A stretch of 64,000 nt of DNA from Austwickia chelonae NBRC 105200 (GCF_000298175.1 NZ_BAGZ01000003.1:124001-188000), one strand, 5' to 3'; shown: positions 1 through 8,853, counted from the first letter of the stretch. Numbers and translations: made by a program. Notes: generated by a model from the sequence alone, not told the origin.

Positions 1-1529
1 GCCAAGGCGGCCACCAGCGATGCCGCGCTGGGTTCCGGTGCGACGACCGAGACGGTCAGGCCGTGTTCCTGCGCGGTGGCGGCCGTGGCCGGTCCGATAC
101 AGGCGACGACGGTGCTGGCGTGCGGTTTACCGGCGATCCCCACGAGGTTGCGGACCGTCGACGAGCTGGTGAAGAGCACCGCGTCGAAGTCACCCTTCTT
201 GATGGCCTCGCGGACGGGTGCCGGCGGTGGCGCGGCCCGCACGGTGCGATAGGCGGTGACATCGTCGACCGCCCAGCCGAGTTCCTGGAGCCCGGCGACG
301 AGGACGTCGGTGGCGATATCGGCCCGGGGCAGGAAGACCCCGTTGATCGGGTCGAGGTCGGCGTCATAGGCAGGCCAGTCCTCGAGGAGACCGCGGGCGG
401 ACTGCTCGCCGCTGGGGATCAGGTCCGGTTCCAGGCCCATCGCGCGCAGGGCGTCAGCGGTGACCCCACCGACGGCGGCGATCTTCAGACCGGCGAAGGC
501 CCTGCTGTCCAGCCCTCGTTCGGCAAATTTCTCCTTGACGGCCCGGACGGCGTTGACCGACGTGAAACCGACCCATTCGTACCGACCGGTGACCATGCCT
601 TCGATGGACTTGTCCATCTGAGCCGGGGTGCGCGGCGGTTCCACGCTGATGGTCGGGACGATCTCCCCGACAGCTCCGTAACACTGGAGTTCGGCCATCA
701 TCGAGCTGGCCTGGGCCTTCGTCCGCGGCACCAGGACCCGCCAGCCGAAGAGCGGCAGCGACTCGAACCAGCTGAAGGCTTCCCGGTCGGCGACTCCGCC
801 GCCGACGACGGCGACCTGAGCGCCGGGCACCCGTCCGGTCCGCAGCAGTTTGACCGCTTCACCGAGAGCCACGACGGTGGTGCGCTGCTCGGTGGTGCTG
901 CCGTTGGCGACGAGCGCGACGTCGGTGTACGGGTCACGCCCTTCGGAGAGGGTACGTTCCAGACCGGTAGCGATGTCCTCCGGTTCGCCCATGATGGTGA
1001 CGGCCAGATCGTCCGAACCGGCGACCGACCAGGTCGTGGTGTCGGAGACCCTCGAGATGACCAACGAGGCCGGGGTGCCGGCGCTCGCCCAGGGGATCCC
1101 GGCGTAGGTGGGAACGGCGGTGGCATAGCTGACACCGGGGACGACCTCGACGGCCAGGCCTGCCCCCAGGCAGGTGGCGAGCTCGGCACGGAGGGTGTCC
1201 GCGAGCCCGGAGGCTCCGTCCATCAGTCGGACGACGACGGCTGAACCGTCCTCGTCGGTGGGCTTTCGGGCGACCTCGCGGACGAGACTTCCTAGAAGTT
1301 CGGCAGCGTTCTCCCCCAGGACTTCCGGGGCCTCGACGATCCGAACGCCCGCGCGGGCGTGTCGGTCGACGATGGAACGCGGGGTGCCCTTGTCGAGAAT
1401 GATGACGTCGGCCTGCGCGACCAGGTCTGCTCCACGGACGGTCAGGAGGCCGGGCGCTCCCGGTCCTGTCCCGACGAAGGCGACGCGGGCCAGCGCGTCA
1501 TCGGCCGGTGGCGTGCTTTGGCGGCTCAA
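1..1529 (-). CDS. hemD: Uroporphyrinogen-III C-methyltransferase / uroporphyrinogen-III synthase (cobA-hemD fusion), 3' end cut by window
   Basis: This is a two-domain enzyme of tetrapyrrole synthesis; about 509 residues are visible. The N-terminal part opens with VAFVGTGPGAPGLLT, the glycine-rich SAM-binding signature of uroporphyrinogen methyltransferases, and continues with VPGVS. The C-terminal part (TSVNAVRAV, FLPRADIATDVL, VLFTSSSTVRNL) is typical of uroporphyrinogen-III synthase, which closes hydroxymethylbilane to uroporphyrinogen III. The likely start is TTG at 1527-1529, which overlaps the hemC stop in a TTGA arrangement, so the two genes are probably translationally coupled. There is no ATG near the true start and the gene runs off the window edge, so gene callers may miss it. 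Such fusions are common in actinobacteria. The assignment is confident; the exact start is less so. Confidence 0.88.
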   Translation of the reverse strand, partial: MSRQSTPPADDALARVAFVGTGPGAPGLLTVRGADLVAQADVIILDKGTPRSIVDRHARAGVRIVEAPEVLGENAAELLGSLVREVARKPTDEDGSAVVVRLMDGASGLADTLRAELATCLGAGLAVEVVPGVSYATAVPTYAGIPWASAGTPASLVISRVSDTTTWSVAGSDDLAVTIMGEPEDIATGLERTLSEGRDPYTDVALVANGSTTEQRTTVVALGEAVKLLRTGRVPGAQVAVVGGGVADREAFSWFESLPLFGWRVLVPRTKAQASSMMAELQCYGAVGEIVPTISVEPPRTPAQMDKSIEGMVTGRYEWVGFTSVNAVRAVKEKFAERGLDSRAFAGLKIAAVGGVTADALRAMGLEPDLIPSGEQSARGLLEDWPAYDADLDPINGVFLPRADIATDVLVAGLQELGWAVDDVTAYRTVRAAPPPAPVREAIKKGDFDAVLFTSSSTVRNLVGIAGKPHASTVVACIGPATAATAQEHGLTVSVVAPEPSAASLVAAL

Positions 1530-2461
1530 GGATGATGCTCCTGCGGTGCGGTCGTGAAACGGTCGGCGCCTTCGTCGAGTAATCGACAGGCCAGATCGGC
1601 ACCGATTTCCACTGGGTAGAGAGGCGATCCGTCAAGACTGCGCCGTATATTTTCACGGCCGTCCACTGTTCCCACGAACGCTGTCAGACAAAGACTGGTT
1701 CCCGATGGGGTAGGGACGATCTGCGCGTGTGCACCGATCGGAGCCGTGCAGCCGGCTTCGAAAGTTGCCAGGAGGCTGCGTTCGGCCTGGACACAGGCAC
1801 GACTGTCCGGATCGTCGAGGGCTTCGACAGCTTGAATGATATCGCTTCGGTCAGAACGACATTCGACGGCGAGTGCACCTTGCCCGGGGGCTGGGATCAT
1901 GTCGTCGACCTCGAGCACGTCGGTGACGACCTCGAGGCGCCCCAGCCGGGCCAGGCCGGCCCGGGCGAGAACAACCGCATCGCAGGCTCCCGAGGCGACC
2001 TGGCCGATCCTGGTGTCGATATTCCCCCGGATGGCCTTGACCTGCAGATCAGGTCGTAGGGCGAGCAGTTGGGCCGCTCTGCGCGGGGAGCCCGTTCCCA
2101 CGACGGCTCCGGCGGGGAGCGCGGACAGGGCCAGCCCGTCGCGGGCGACCAGTACGTCCCGCGGGTCCTCCCGTTCGGGGACCGCGGCGACGACCAGACC
2201 CGGCTCCTCGGCCGAGGGGAGATCCTTCAGCGAGTGCACGGCCAGGTCGACGCGTTCTTCCTGGAGCGCGCGCCGGATGGCGGAGGCGAAGACTCCTGTT
2301 CCGCCGATCTGGGTGAGCGGTGCGTCGTTGACATCGCCTTCGGTGACGACGAGTCCGAGTTCCACCTCGTGGCCGCGGGCGCGGAGCAGATCCGCGACCC
2401 ATTGTGCCTGGGTGGTGGCCAGTGCGCTGCGACGTGTGGCCAGTCGCAGAGGTGTCCTCAC
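1526..2461 (-). CDS. hemC: Porphobilinogen deaminase (hydroxymethylbilane synthase)
   Basis: HemC joins four porphobilinogen units into hydroxymethylbilane. The 311-residue length is normal for the family. Visible signatures are LRLATRRSALA at the N-terminus, VHSLKDLPS, GTGSPRRAAQL, IRGNIDTR and FEAGCTAPIGAHA. The cysteine of the last motif (about residue 238) is the attachment site of the dipyrromethane cofactor. The GTG start at 2459-2461 overlaps the hemA stop in a GTGA arrangement, and the stop overlaps the next gene, so hemA, hemC and hemD form one coupled unit. Confidence 0.96.
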   Translation of the reverse strand: MRTPLRLATRRSALATTQAQWVADLLRARGHEVELGLVVTEGDVNDAPLTQIGGTGVFASAIRRALQEERVDLAVHSLKDLPSAEEPGLVVAAVPEREDPRDVLVARDGLALSALPAGAVVGTGSPRRAAQLLALRPDLQVKAIRGNIDTRIGQVASGACDAVVLARAGLARLGRLEVVTDVLEVDDMIPAPGQGALAVECRSDRSDIIQAVEALDDPDSRACVQAERSLLATFEAGCTAPIGAHAQIVPTPSGTSLCLTAFVGTVDGRENIRRSLDGSPLYPVEIGADLACRLLDEGADRFTTAPQEHHP

Positions 2462-3768
2462 GCCAGGCCTCCCTTCTCCGGGGGTGTGGACACGGCCGCG
2501 ACCTCGTAGGGGTCGAGGTCGAAGAGCTCGCGTAGGGCGTGTGCGTAGTCGCTGGGGTCGGCGGTACCGGTGAGTTCCTTGACCCGCACGGTCGGCGTGT
2601 GCAGTAGTTTCTCGACGACGCGGTGCATCGCCAGACGCACCTCGTCCTGTTCCGATCGGTCCAGGCCCGGCAGCCGGGAGTTGAGCCTGGTGAATTCGCC
2701 CTGGAGCACCTCTTGGGCCCGGGCCCGCAGTGCGGCCACGGTCGGCGCGACCTCGAGGGTGCGCCGGTGGGCGAGGAAGGCGGCCACTTCCGCGGTGACG
2801 ACGTCCTGGGCCTCGGCGACCGCTCCTGGGCAGTCGGGTGCTGCGGTCATGATCTCGCCGAGGTCGGCCAGGGCGTGGACGACGACTCCGGGGGTCGAGG
2901 CCACATCCGGGTGTACGTCGCGGGGCAGGGCCAGGTCGACATAGGCCTGGGGCCGGTGGCAGCGTGCCGCGGAGGCGGTGAGTACCTGTTGGGTGTCGAG
3001 GACGTAGCCGACGGCCCCGGTGCAGGAGATGACGATATCGGCCTCGGCGAGCACGCGGCCGAGGCTGGCGACGGTCTCGGCCCGGCCCGAGGTGGCCACG
3101 GCCAGGCGTTGGGCGCGTTCGTGGGTGCGGTTCACGACCACGAGGTCACGGCAGCCCATCCGGGAGACGGTGGTGGCGGCGAGGCTGCTCATGGCACCGG
3201 CGCCGAGGACGAGCACGCAGGCCTCGGACAGGTCTCCGACGTGGGCGGTGGCGGCTCCGACGCCGGCTTCGACGAGGGAGGGTCCGGCTTTGTCCAGACC
3301 GGTGTCGGTGTGGACTCGTTTGGCGACCCGTAGCGCCTGTTGGACGAGGGCGTTGAGGACCGGTCCGGCGTGGCCGACGTCCTGTGAACGGCGCAGGCTG
3401 GTGCGGAGCTGGCCGAGGATCTGGGCTTCGCCGACGGCCATCGAGTCGAGACCGGAGGCGACGGAGAACAGGTGTGCGATGGCCCGTTCCTCGTAGTGGA
3501 CGTAGAGGAAGTCGGTGAGTCGTTCGCGTTCGATGCCGGTGGCGTCGACGAGGCATTGGCCGATCTCGGTCAGTGCGCCGTGGAAGGTCGTGGCCTCGGC
3601 GTAGACCTCGAGCCTGTTGCAGGTGCCGAGGACGATGACTTCGCGGATGTTCTCGCAGGCCGCCAGCGCGGTGGCGAAGGTCTCTTGTTCGCTCGCGTCG
3701 AGGGCGGCTTCTTCCAGCACGGTCATCGGTGCGCTGCGGTGCGAAAGACCGATCGCGAGCAGGCTCAT
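2458..3768 (-). CDS. hemA: Glutamyl-tRNA reductase
   Basis: HemA reduces glutamyl-tRNA to glutamate-1-semialdehyde, the first committed step of C5-pathway haem synthesis. The 436-residue product carries the catalytic cysteine at position 50 in LGTCNRLEVYA, then SVASGLDSMAVGEAQILGQLR, and a Rossmann segment with VLGAGAMSSLAA for NADPH. The C-terminal dimerisation helix region is complete. The ATG at 3766-3768 has a clear GGAGGTGA Shine-Dalgarno and overlaps the rex stop by four bases. The position directly after rex suggests control by the NAD redox state, as known for some actinobacterial rex-hem operons; that part is inference. Confidence 0.97.
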   Translation of the reverse strand: MSLLAIGLSHRSAPMTVLEEAALDASEQETFATALAACENIREVIVLGTCNRLEVYAEATTFHGALTEIGQCLVDATGIERERLTDFLYVHYEERAIAHLFSVASGLDSMAVGEAQILGQLRTSLRRSQDVGHAGPVLNALVQQALRVAKRVHTDTGLDKAGPSLVEAGVGAATAHVGDLSEACVLVLGAGAMSSLAATTVSRMGCRDLVVVNRTHERAQRLAVATSGRAETVASLGRVLAEADIVISCTGAVGYVLDTQQVLTASAARCHRPQAYVDLALPRDVHPDVASTPGVVVHALADLGEIMTAAPDCPGAVAEAQDVVTAEVAAFLAHRRTLEVAPTVAALRARAQEVLQGEFTRLNSRLPGLDRSEQDEVRLAMHRVVEKLLHTPTVRVKELTGTADPSDYAHALRELFDLDPYEVAAVSTPPEKGGLA

Positions 3769-4418
3769 ACCGTCACCTCCTCGCTGTGAGCGTGGAAGGC
3801 CAGGATCTGAAGTTCGTTGGCCAGGTCCACCTGGCGCAGATGTACGCCCGGCGGTTCGGGGAGGACCGTCGGTGCGAAATTCAGGATACCGGTGACTCCG
3901 GCCTCGACGAGCCGTGTGCAGACCTCGTCGGCGACGTCCTCGGGGGTGGCGATCACGGCTAGGACAGGGGCATAACGGGAGATGACGCGGGGAATCTCTT
4001 GTGCTGCATGAACTTCCACCCCTTCGACCCGAGTTCCGATGAGCGCGGGATCGGAGTCGAAGAGAGCCACGATCGCGAATCCCCTGCCGTCCAGTCCGGG
4101 GTAACGGACCAGGGCCTTCCCCAGGCGGCCCGCGCCGACGATGACCACCGGCCAGGGGTGGCTCAGGCCGAGCGCGTGGGCGATGTGCCCGGCGAGTCCG
4201 GCGGTGTCGTAGCCGACCCCCCGGACTCCGTAGGAGCCGAGCAGCGAAAGATCCTTGCGCACCTGCGCCGAGCTGACCCCGGTGGCCGCGGCCAGGTCGC
4301 GGGAGGAGACCGATCGGGTCCCCCGGTCGATGAGCTTGCCCAGGACATGCAGGTAGTCAGGAAGCCGGGCGATCGTCGCCTCCGACATGCCCCGGCGTGC
4401 GGCGATCTCATCGGACAC
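3765..4418 (-). CDS. rex: Redox-sensing transcriptional repressor Rex
   Basis: Rex is a winged-helix repressor whose C-terminal Rossmann domain reads the NADH/NAD+ ratio. The helix-turn-helix half shows SSRDLAAATGVSSAQVRKDLSLLGSYG. The Rossmann half shows VVIVGAGRLGKAL (GxGxxG), followed by VATPEDVADEVC-like and ILNFAPTVL segments. GTG at 4416-4418 is chosen because GGAG lies about 11 bases upstream, giving 217 residues. A GTG at 4458-4460 would add 14 residues with no parallel in the family. The stop overlaps hemA. No complete TGTGAA-type palindrome was seen upstream, only one GTGAAC half-site near 4455. Confidence 0.93.
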   Translation of the reverse strand: MSDEIAARRGMSEATIARLPDYLHVLGKLIDRGTRSVSSRDLAAATGVSSAQVRKDLSLLGSYGVRGVGYDTAGLAGHIAHALGLSHPWPVVIVGAGRLGKALVRYPGLDGRGFAIVALFDSDPALIGTRVEGVEVHAAQEIPRVISRYAPVLAVIATPEDVADEVCTRLVEAGVTGILNFAPTVLPEPPGVHLRQVDLANELQILAFHAHSEEVTV

Positions 4419-4639
4419 GAGTGCACCGGCTCCTTGTCGCACAGGGTAGGGACAGTTCACGATAGGCGTTTCGAGGTAGCCGATCCAAACGAGACCGTTC
4501 TCCTCTTTATTACATTTCAGATACCGACACTAGACGGCTTCTCACTTCGGCCTCGGTAACAGAGCCGATGAGAATTACCGACAGCACCACCCCGTTCGAC
4601 TCCGTTAAATTCCTTCAAGTCGGCCCGGGCAGGCCACTC

Positions 4640-4936
4640 TCAACGGGCCAAGGCCTCCCGGAGAAGGCTCTCGTCGACCCGTAGACGACACACCACGACG
4701 TCGTCCACCAGCACCAGGGGCACCTCGTCCCACCATGCCGGATCGGCAGCACCGCTCTCGGTCAGATCGCATTCCGACCAACCGACCCCGGCCGTTCCGG
4801 CCACCTCCCGCACCACCTCACGCGCCAGATCGCACAGATGGCAGTCCGGGATCGACATCAGGACAACCCGCGGACGACGGTCACCCACCGACATCGACAC
4901 CAGGACCCACCCCTTCTCAGAAGAAGGCCGGACCAC
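4640..4936 (-). CDS. Glutaredoxin/thioredoxin-fold protein (DUF836-like)
   Basis: This small protein (98 residues from the GTG at 4936, about 84 from the internal ATG at 4894) has a thioredoxin-like fold signature. A beta strand RVVLMSIPD is followed by CHLC, a CxxC redox pair at residues 32-35, then LAREVVREV. A later VPLVLVDDVVV matches the cis-proline region of glutaredoxin-like proteins. The 5' end overlaps the acyltransferase gene by 20 bases, and rex follows after about 220 bases. Actinobacterial hem clusters often carry such a gene at this spot. Its substrate is unknown. Confidence 0.8.
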   Translation of the reverse strand: MVRPSSEKGWVLVSMSVGDRRPRVVLMSIPDCHLCDLAREVVREVAGTAGVGWSECDLTESGAADPAWWDEVPLVLVDDVVVCRLRVDESLLREALAR

Positions 4937-5879
4937 GCCGGGCCAACAGGCTGTACAACGTACGCTGCACCGTCTCGCGCACCTGGTCGGTCAGGTCGAG
5001 GACGAGGATCGGGTCGTCGGCCGCCTCCGGACCGTACCGGTCGGTGGACAGAGGACGACCGAACTCGATGATCCACTTGCTCGGCAAGGGCACCAGCCCC
5101 AACGGACCGAAATGCGGGAACAACGGCGTCACCGGAAAATACGGAGTGCCCAGGGCCCGGGAGAGCGCCGGCAGATAACCCAGGATCGGGTAGATCTCCT
5201 CGGCACCCACGATGCTGCACGGGATGATCGGTGCACCGGACCGCAAGGCCGAGGCCACGAAGCCTCCCCGACCGAAACGTTGCAAACGGTACCTGTCCTG
5301 GTAGGGCTTCCCGATGCCCTTGAAACCTTCCGGCCACACCCCGACGATCTCTCCTGCGCCGAGCAGCCGCTCGGCATCGGTGGGATTGGCCAAGGTGCTC
5401 CCGAACCGGCGGGCCAGCTCACCGGCCACCGGCGAGGCGAAAAGCATGTCGGCCCCGAGCATCCGCAGATGCCGACGGGCCGGGTGCTCGTCGTGCACCG
5501 CCAACTGGGTCATCAACGAATCCAACGCGATCGTCCCCGAATGATTCGCCACCACCAGGGCCCCGCCCTCGTCCGGCAGATGATGCACCCCGCGGACCTC
5601 GACCCGGAACCAGGAACGGTAGAGCGGACGCAGCATCGGCAGAAAGACGTGCTCGGTGAAGTCCTCGTCGAAACCGAACTCGTCGACGGTGAACTCCCCG
5701 GTGATCCGACGACGCAGAAAGGCCAGGGTGTCCGCCACCCGGTCGTCGACCTCACCCTCGGGGAAACCGGCCTGACGAGCCGCCCACCTCAACCCGGAGA
5801 CGAGGGCCTGGACCGCGGCCGCCACCTCGCCCGCACCGGGCGCCCCGTCCCGTCCCTGCGAACCCGCTCCGGTCGTCAT
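4917..5879 (-). CDS. Lysophospholipid acyltransferase family protein (PlsC-like)
   Basis: This 320-residue protein belongs to the 1-acylglycerol-3-phosphate acyltransferase superfamily, which acylates phospholipid precursors at the membrane. The catalytic block reads VVANHSGTIALDSLM and the second block is GVWPEGFKGIGKPY, the counterpart of FPEGTR. The spacing between His and Asp in the first block is six residues rather than four, a variant I associate with the actinobacterial subgroup near hem genes. The segment SALRSGAPIIPCSIVGAEE matches acyltransferase motif IV. The ATG at 5877-5879 overlaps the epimerase stop (ATGA), indicating an operon with it. Confidence 0.88.
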   Translation of the reverse strand: MTTGAGSQGRDGAPGAGEVAAAVQALVSGLRWAARQAGFPEGEVDDRVADTLAFLRRRITGEFTVDEFGFDEDFTEHVFLPMLRPLYRSWFRVEVRGVHHLPDEGGALVVANHSGTIALDSLMTQLAVHDEHPARRHLRMLGADMLFASPVAGELARRFGSTLANPTDAERLLGAGEIVGVWPEGFKGIGKPYQDRYRLQRFGRGGFVASALRSGAPIIPCSIVGAEEIYPILGYLPALSRALGTPYFPVTPLFPHFGPLGLVPLPSKWIIEFGRPLSTDRYGPEAADDPILVLDLTDQVRETVQRTLYSLLARRGPAFF

Positions 5880-6967
5880 CCCTGGTCTTCCTCCTGCCGG
5901 GCCGCCGCCCCGTCCGTCCCCGTCCTACCGTCACCGGCGGTCCGCCGCCCCGTCGCCGCGACCACAGCGGCACTCATCGCCGCCGCCCACTCCCGGGCCG
6001 CCCGCACCGGCGGCACCGGCGGCGGGAAGGACTGCACCGCCTCGAGGAAGGCCTCGCGGGTGGAGTGCCGCGGGATGAACCCCAGGTGTTCCCGCGCGCG
6101 GGAGACATCCATCACCCGCCCGTACCTGAGATAGTTGACATCCGTCGCATCGAAAGGGACGAACCAGTCGCTGTGTCCCAACCGGTTCAACGGCAGGCCC
6201 GACCGGGTGGGCACCGGAACGAAGGCCCGCCCGGACAGGGCCACCGCCTGCAACAAGGTGATGATGCCCTCGCCGGCCACATTCACCACGCCCGCAGCCG
6301 GACCGACCACGGCGGTGATGATCGCGGCGACGGCGTCGTCCTCGTGGAGGAACTGGAGCCGGGCGTTGTATCCCAACGGAACCGGGACCACCGGAAGAGC
6401 GAGATAGTCGAGCAACGGCGAGGACATGTGCGGTCCGACGACATGGGCCAGGCGGAGCACCGTCCCCTCCAGATCCGGACGGCGACGACGCGCGGCGCGC
6501 AGATAACCCTCGACCTCCAGCGCATCCCGCACCCCGCCGGTCGAGCGCACCCGTGAGGAGGTCTGGTCCTCGGTGAACAGGGCCGGATCCCGGGGAGAAG
6601 CCCCATAGACGGCACAGGTCGACTTCAACACGATCCTGGACAGTCCGGCGGCCTGCTGGCAGGCGGCGAACAGCTGCATGGCCCCGAGGACATTGGCCTC
6701 CTTCTGGGAGGCCCGGGCCCCGCCTCGGGTGGTGTTCGTGGACAACGACAGATGGACGACGGTGTCGATCCGGGCCTGTTCCAGCAGGCGGGCGACGATG
6801 GGATTGCGGACATCGGCCCGGACGAACTCGGCGCGGCCCAGCTCCTCCCGGGGCGGGATCATGTCGAGACCGATCACCTTGGAGACGTCGTGGCGCAACG
6901 CCAGCCCTCGCGCCACCCGGGCGCCCAGATGCCGACTGACACCGGTGACCAGTACGGCCCGTGCCAT
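5876..6967 (-). CDS. NAD-dependent epimerase/dehydratase family protein
   Basis: This is an extended short-chain dehydrogenase of 363 residues. It opens with ARAVLVTGVSRHLGARVA, a nucleotide-binding TGxxxxLG motif. FVRADVRNP and VVHLSLSTN follow at the usual distances, and the active-site region contains STCAVYGA, with Tyr but no adjacent standard YxxxK. The ATG at 6965-6967 has an AGGAGG Shine-Dalgarno eight bases upstream. A longer reading frame to 7072 would cross a terminator-like hairpin and is rejected. It is translationally coupled to the PlsC-like gene. The substrate cannot be told from sequence. Confidence 0.88.
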   Translation of the reverse strand: MARAVLVTGVSRHLGARVARGLALRHDVSKVIGLDMIPPREELGRAEFVRADVRNPIVARLLEQARIDTVVHLSLSTNTTRGGARASQKEANVLGAMQLFAACQQAAGLSRIVLKSTCAVYGASPRDPALFTEDQTSSRVRSTGGVRDALEVEGYLRAARRRRPDLEGTVLRLAHVVGPHMSSPLLDYLALPVVPVPLGYNARLQFLHEDDAVAAIITAVVGPAAGVVNVAGEGIITLLQAVALSGRAFVPVPTRSGLPLNRLGHSDWFVPFDATDVNYLRYGRVMDVSRAREHLGFIPRHSTREAFLEAVQSFPPPVPPVRAAREWAAAMSAAVVAATGRRTAGDGRTGTDGAAARQEEDQG

Positions 6968-7064
6968 CGCACACCTCCTCAGCTCGTCGCCTGATCCTAA
7001 GCGTCGCAAAGGGATTCCAGAGCGCTGAAGAGGGGTGATCCCTACGGGACCAGATGACGACGAA

Positions 7065-7089
7065 GCCCGCATCCACTCCGGATGCGGGC
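7065..7089 (-). terminator. Hairpin terminator after the small ribosomal protein gene
   Basis: A perfect 10-base stem (GCCCGCATCC / GGATGCGGGC) encloses a five-base loop. It lies 35 bases past the stop of the 32-residue ribosomal protein gene and about 100 bases before the epimerase start on the same strand. A short T-containing tract (TTCGTCGTC) follows rather than a clean T-run, so it could attenuate as well as terminate. Confidence 0.65.
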
Positions 7090-7123
7090 CATCATCGACC
7101 TGTGCGCCGCACGGGCGCCGTGG

Positions 7124-7222
7124 TCACTTCTTGTTACGACGCTGGTGACGCGTCTTGCGCAGCAGCTTGCGGTGCTTCTTCTTCGCCATCCGCTTGCGGC
7201 GCTTCTTGATCACAGAGCCCAT
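7124..7222 (-). CDS. Small basic 30S ribosomal protein (bTHXc / AURKAIP1-COX24 family), 32 aa
   Basis: The reading frame encodes 32 residues beginning [17 protein letters not shown] and ending RRNKK. More than half are Lys or Arg. This matches the tiny actinobacterial small-subunit protein with the AURKAIP1/COX24 domain, whose core [17 protein letters not shown] is recognisable. The ATG at 7220-7222 is preceded by AAAGGA at a good distance, and a TACGCT -10 element lies about 30 bases upstream. A hairpin terminator follows. The gene is shorter than most gene callers accept. It is an rRNA-binding structural protein by family knowledge. Confidence 0.9.
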   Translation of the reverse strand: MGSVIKKRRKRMAKKKHRKLLRKTRHQRRNKK

Positions 7223-7250
7223 GAGTGGTCCTTTCAGAACGATCCCAAAA

Positions 7251-7256
7251 AGCGTA
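7251..7256 (-). promoter_or_regulatory. Probable -10 element of the small ribosomal protein gene
   Basis: TACGCT on the minus strand fits the TANNNT pattern. It sits 28 bases before the ATG, leaving a short leader with a Shine-Dalgarno. No convincing -35 was seen. Confidence 0.4.
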
Positions 7257-7555
7257 CTCCCCCCGCCGCATCGTGCGGAAATCGCCGACGGACCTTCATG
7301 AAGGAATCACGCAGAACCTGTTCGCCCGAGGTCGGCGGCCGGCGCACACCACGGGACGGACAGCCGTGCGGCCCCGACGGCGACGTCCACCGCCGCCTGT
7401 CACCACCGCACCAGGCACACCATAACCGTGCCCGGGCCGCGGCACGAGGAACTCCTCACCCCGAGCTACGACAGATCCGGAACGGTCACGCCGCCGGATG
7501 CCGGTCTGCTCCACCCGCGCGACCGAACGACCCGGTGACCGGCCACCGCATTGGT
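7257..7555. other. Intergenic region without a supported gene
   Basis: About 300 bases lie between the ribosomal protein promoter and the end of the deacetylase gene. The reading frames here have the arginine/proline-rich composition of GC-rich shadow frames and lack ribosome binding sites. I see no RNA gene or repeat. Confidence 0.5.
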
Positions 7556-8749
7556 TCAGTCGTACCAGATGTCCAGTCCCATCCCCGGGAAGACCGCCTC
7601 CCTCGTCGCCATCACCGCCCGGTCGACGCTGTTCTCCGGGTCGAAACCCGTCTCCCAGGAGGACCACCAGAGACGGCCGTCCTCCGAAGCACCGTCCCCC
7701 ATGAACCTCGGCGCCTCCTGACCCGTCCGCCCCCGGACGTAGTCCGCCCACTCCCGGGGAACGGGCTCGGTCACCGGCAGCGGCCGGTACTGGGCGGCAG
7801 CCACCAGATAGGTCCAGGTCCGAGGCACCACCCCGACGATCTCGTATCCCCCGCCGCCGACGGCCACCCACCGTCCACCGCACAGTTCGACAGCCAGATC
7901 ACGCAATGACTCGATCGCGACCCGCTGGGCGTCCACCGACAAGGACAGATGGGCCAACGGGTCGCGGGCGTGCGAGTCGGTGCCGTGCTGGCTGATCAGG
8001 ATCTGCGGACCGAAAGCCCGCAGCACCGCAGGGACGACGGCGTGGAAGGCCCGCAACCAGGGAAGGTCGCCCACCCCGGGAGGCAGCGCCAGATTGACCG
8101 CCCCCGTCGGTGCGCCCGGGCCCCCGGTGTCCGCGGCGAAACCCGTCCCGGGGAAGAGCACCGCACCGGTCTCGTGCACCGAGACGGTCAGCACCCGGGG
8201 ATCGTCCCAGAACATCCGTTCCACCCCGTCACCGTGATGGGCGTCCACATCGACATAGGCCACTCGTTCGGCCCCGTGGTCGAGCAGCCAACGGATCGCG
8301 GCACCCGCGTCGTTGTAGACGCAGAAACCCGAGGCCGAATCGGGCATCGCATGATGCAATCCCCCGGCGAAGTTCACCCCGTGCCGGTACTCCCCCTCCC
8401 AGACCCCCCGCGCCATCGCCACCGTCCCCGCAGCGATCCGGGCACTGACCTCGTGGATCCCGAGGAAGGCCGGGTCGTCCTCGGTGCCCAGCCCGAAGGC
8501 CCCCCGGGCTGTGGTCGGATGAGCGGAAGCCTGCTTCACCGCCTCGACGTACTGCGGGGTGTGGACCGACAGGAGCAACTCGTCCGGGGGGACGTCCGGG
8601 GCGACCAGGCACACCCCCTCGTGGTCCAGCAGGCCGAATTCCCGGCACAGCCGCGCGGTCAGGTCCAGCCTCAGCGGATCCATCGGGTGGCCGGCGCCGA
8701 AGTCATAGCCGGTCAGACTTTCGTCCCACACGATCCCGGTGCGCGCCAT
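7556..8749 (-). CDS. acuC: Acetoin utilisation protein AcuC / class I histone-deacetylase-like amidohydrolase
   Basis: This zinc-dependent deacetylase of the HDAC superfamily has 397 residues, close to AcuC. It removes acetyl groups from protein lysines; AcuC acts on acetyl-CoA synthetase in Bacillus, while the target here is unknown. Visible motifs are GGLHHAMPDSASGFCVYND, the catalytic His-His pair and following region, and VAYVDVDAHHGDGVE, which supplies zinc ligands. VSVHETG and LFPGTG follow. The substrate-site tyrosine region GGGGYE is present near residue 300. The ATG at 8747-8749 is preceded by TAGCGT and six bases, which suggests a leaderless transcript. The gene stands alone. Confidence 0.92.
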   Translation of the reverse strand: MARTGIVWDESLTGYDFGAGHPMDPLRLDLTARLCREFGLLDHEGVCLVAPDVPPDELLLSVHTPQYVEAVKQASAHPTTARGAFGLGTEDDPAFLGIHEVSARIAAGTVAMARGVWEGEYRHGVNFAGGLHHAMPDSASGFCVYNDAGAAIRWLLDHGAERVAYVDVDAHHGDGVERMFWDDPRVLTVSVHETGAVLFPGTGFAADTGGPGAPTGAVNLALPPGVGDLPWLRAFHAVVPAVLRAFGPQILISQHGTDSHARDPLAHLSLSVDAQRVAIESLRDLAVELCGGRWVAVGGGGYEIVGVVPRTWTYLVAAAQYRPLPVTEPVPREWADYVRGRTGQEAPRFMGDGASEDGRLWWSSWETGFDPENSVDRAVMATREAVFPGMGLDIWYD

Positions 8750-8755
8750 ATCCGC

Positions 8756-8761
8756 ACGCTA
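8756..8761 (-). promoter_or_regulatory. Probable -10 element for leaderless acuC transcript
   Basis: TAGCGT lies six bases upstream of the acuC ATG, placing the expected transcription start at or next to the start codon. No Shine-Dalgarno is present, consistent with leaderless translation. Confidence 0.45.
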
Positions 8762-8853
8762 CTGGCGAAATCGCCCTCCCGGAAGCATCCGGGCCGTGCC
8801 GGACGAAGCGGTTCGTCCCGACACGCACCGGGCCGCCCGCACCGCCCAGACCC

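Noticed and set aside
63-1244. Long plus-strand frame of 393 residues
   Set aside because: Low-complexity Gly/Arg/Asp composition and no domain; it is antisense to the cobA-hemD gene, whose motifs are clear.
4440-4470. Possible Rex operator at the rex start (GTGAAC)
   Set aside because: Only one half-site is present; no TTCACA partner at the right distance.
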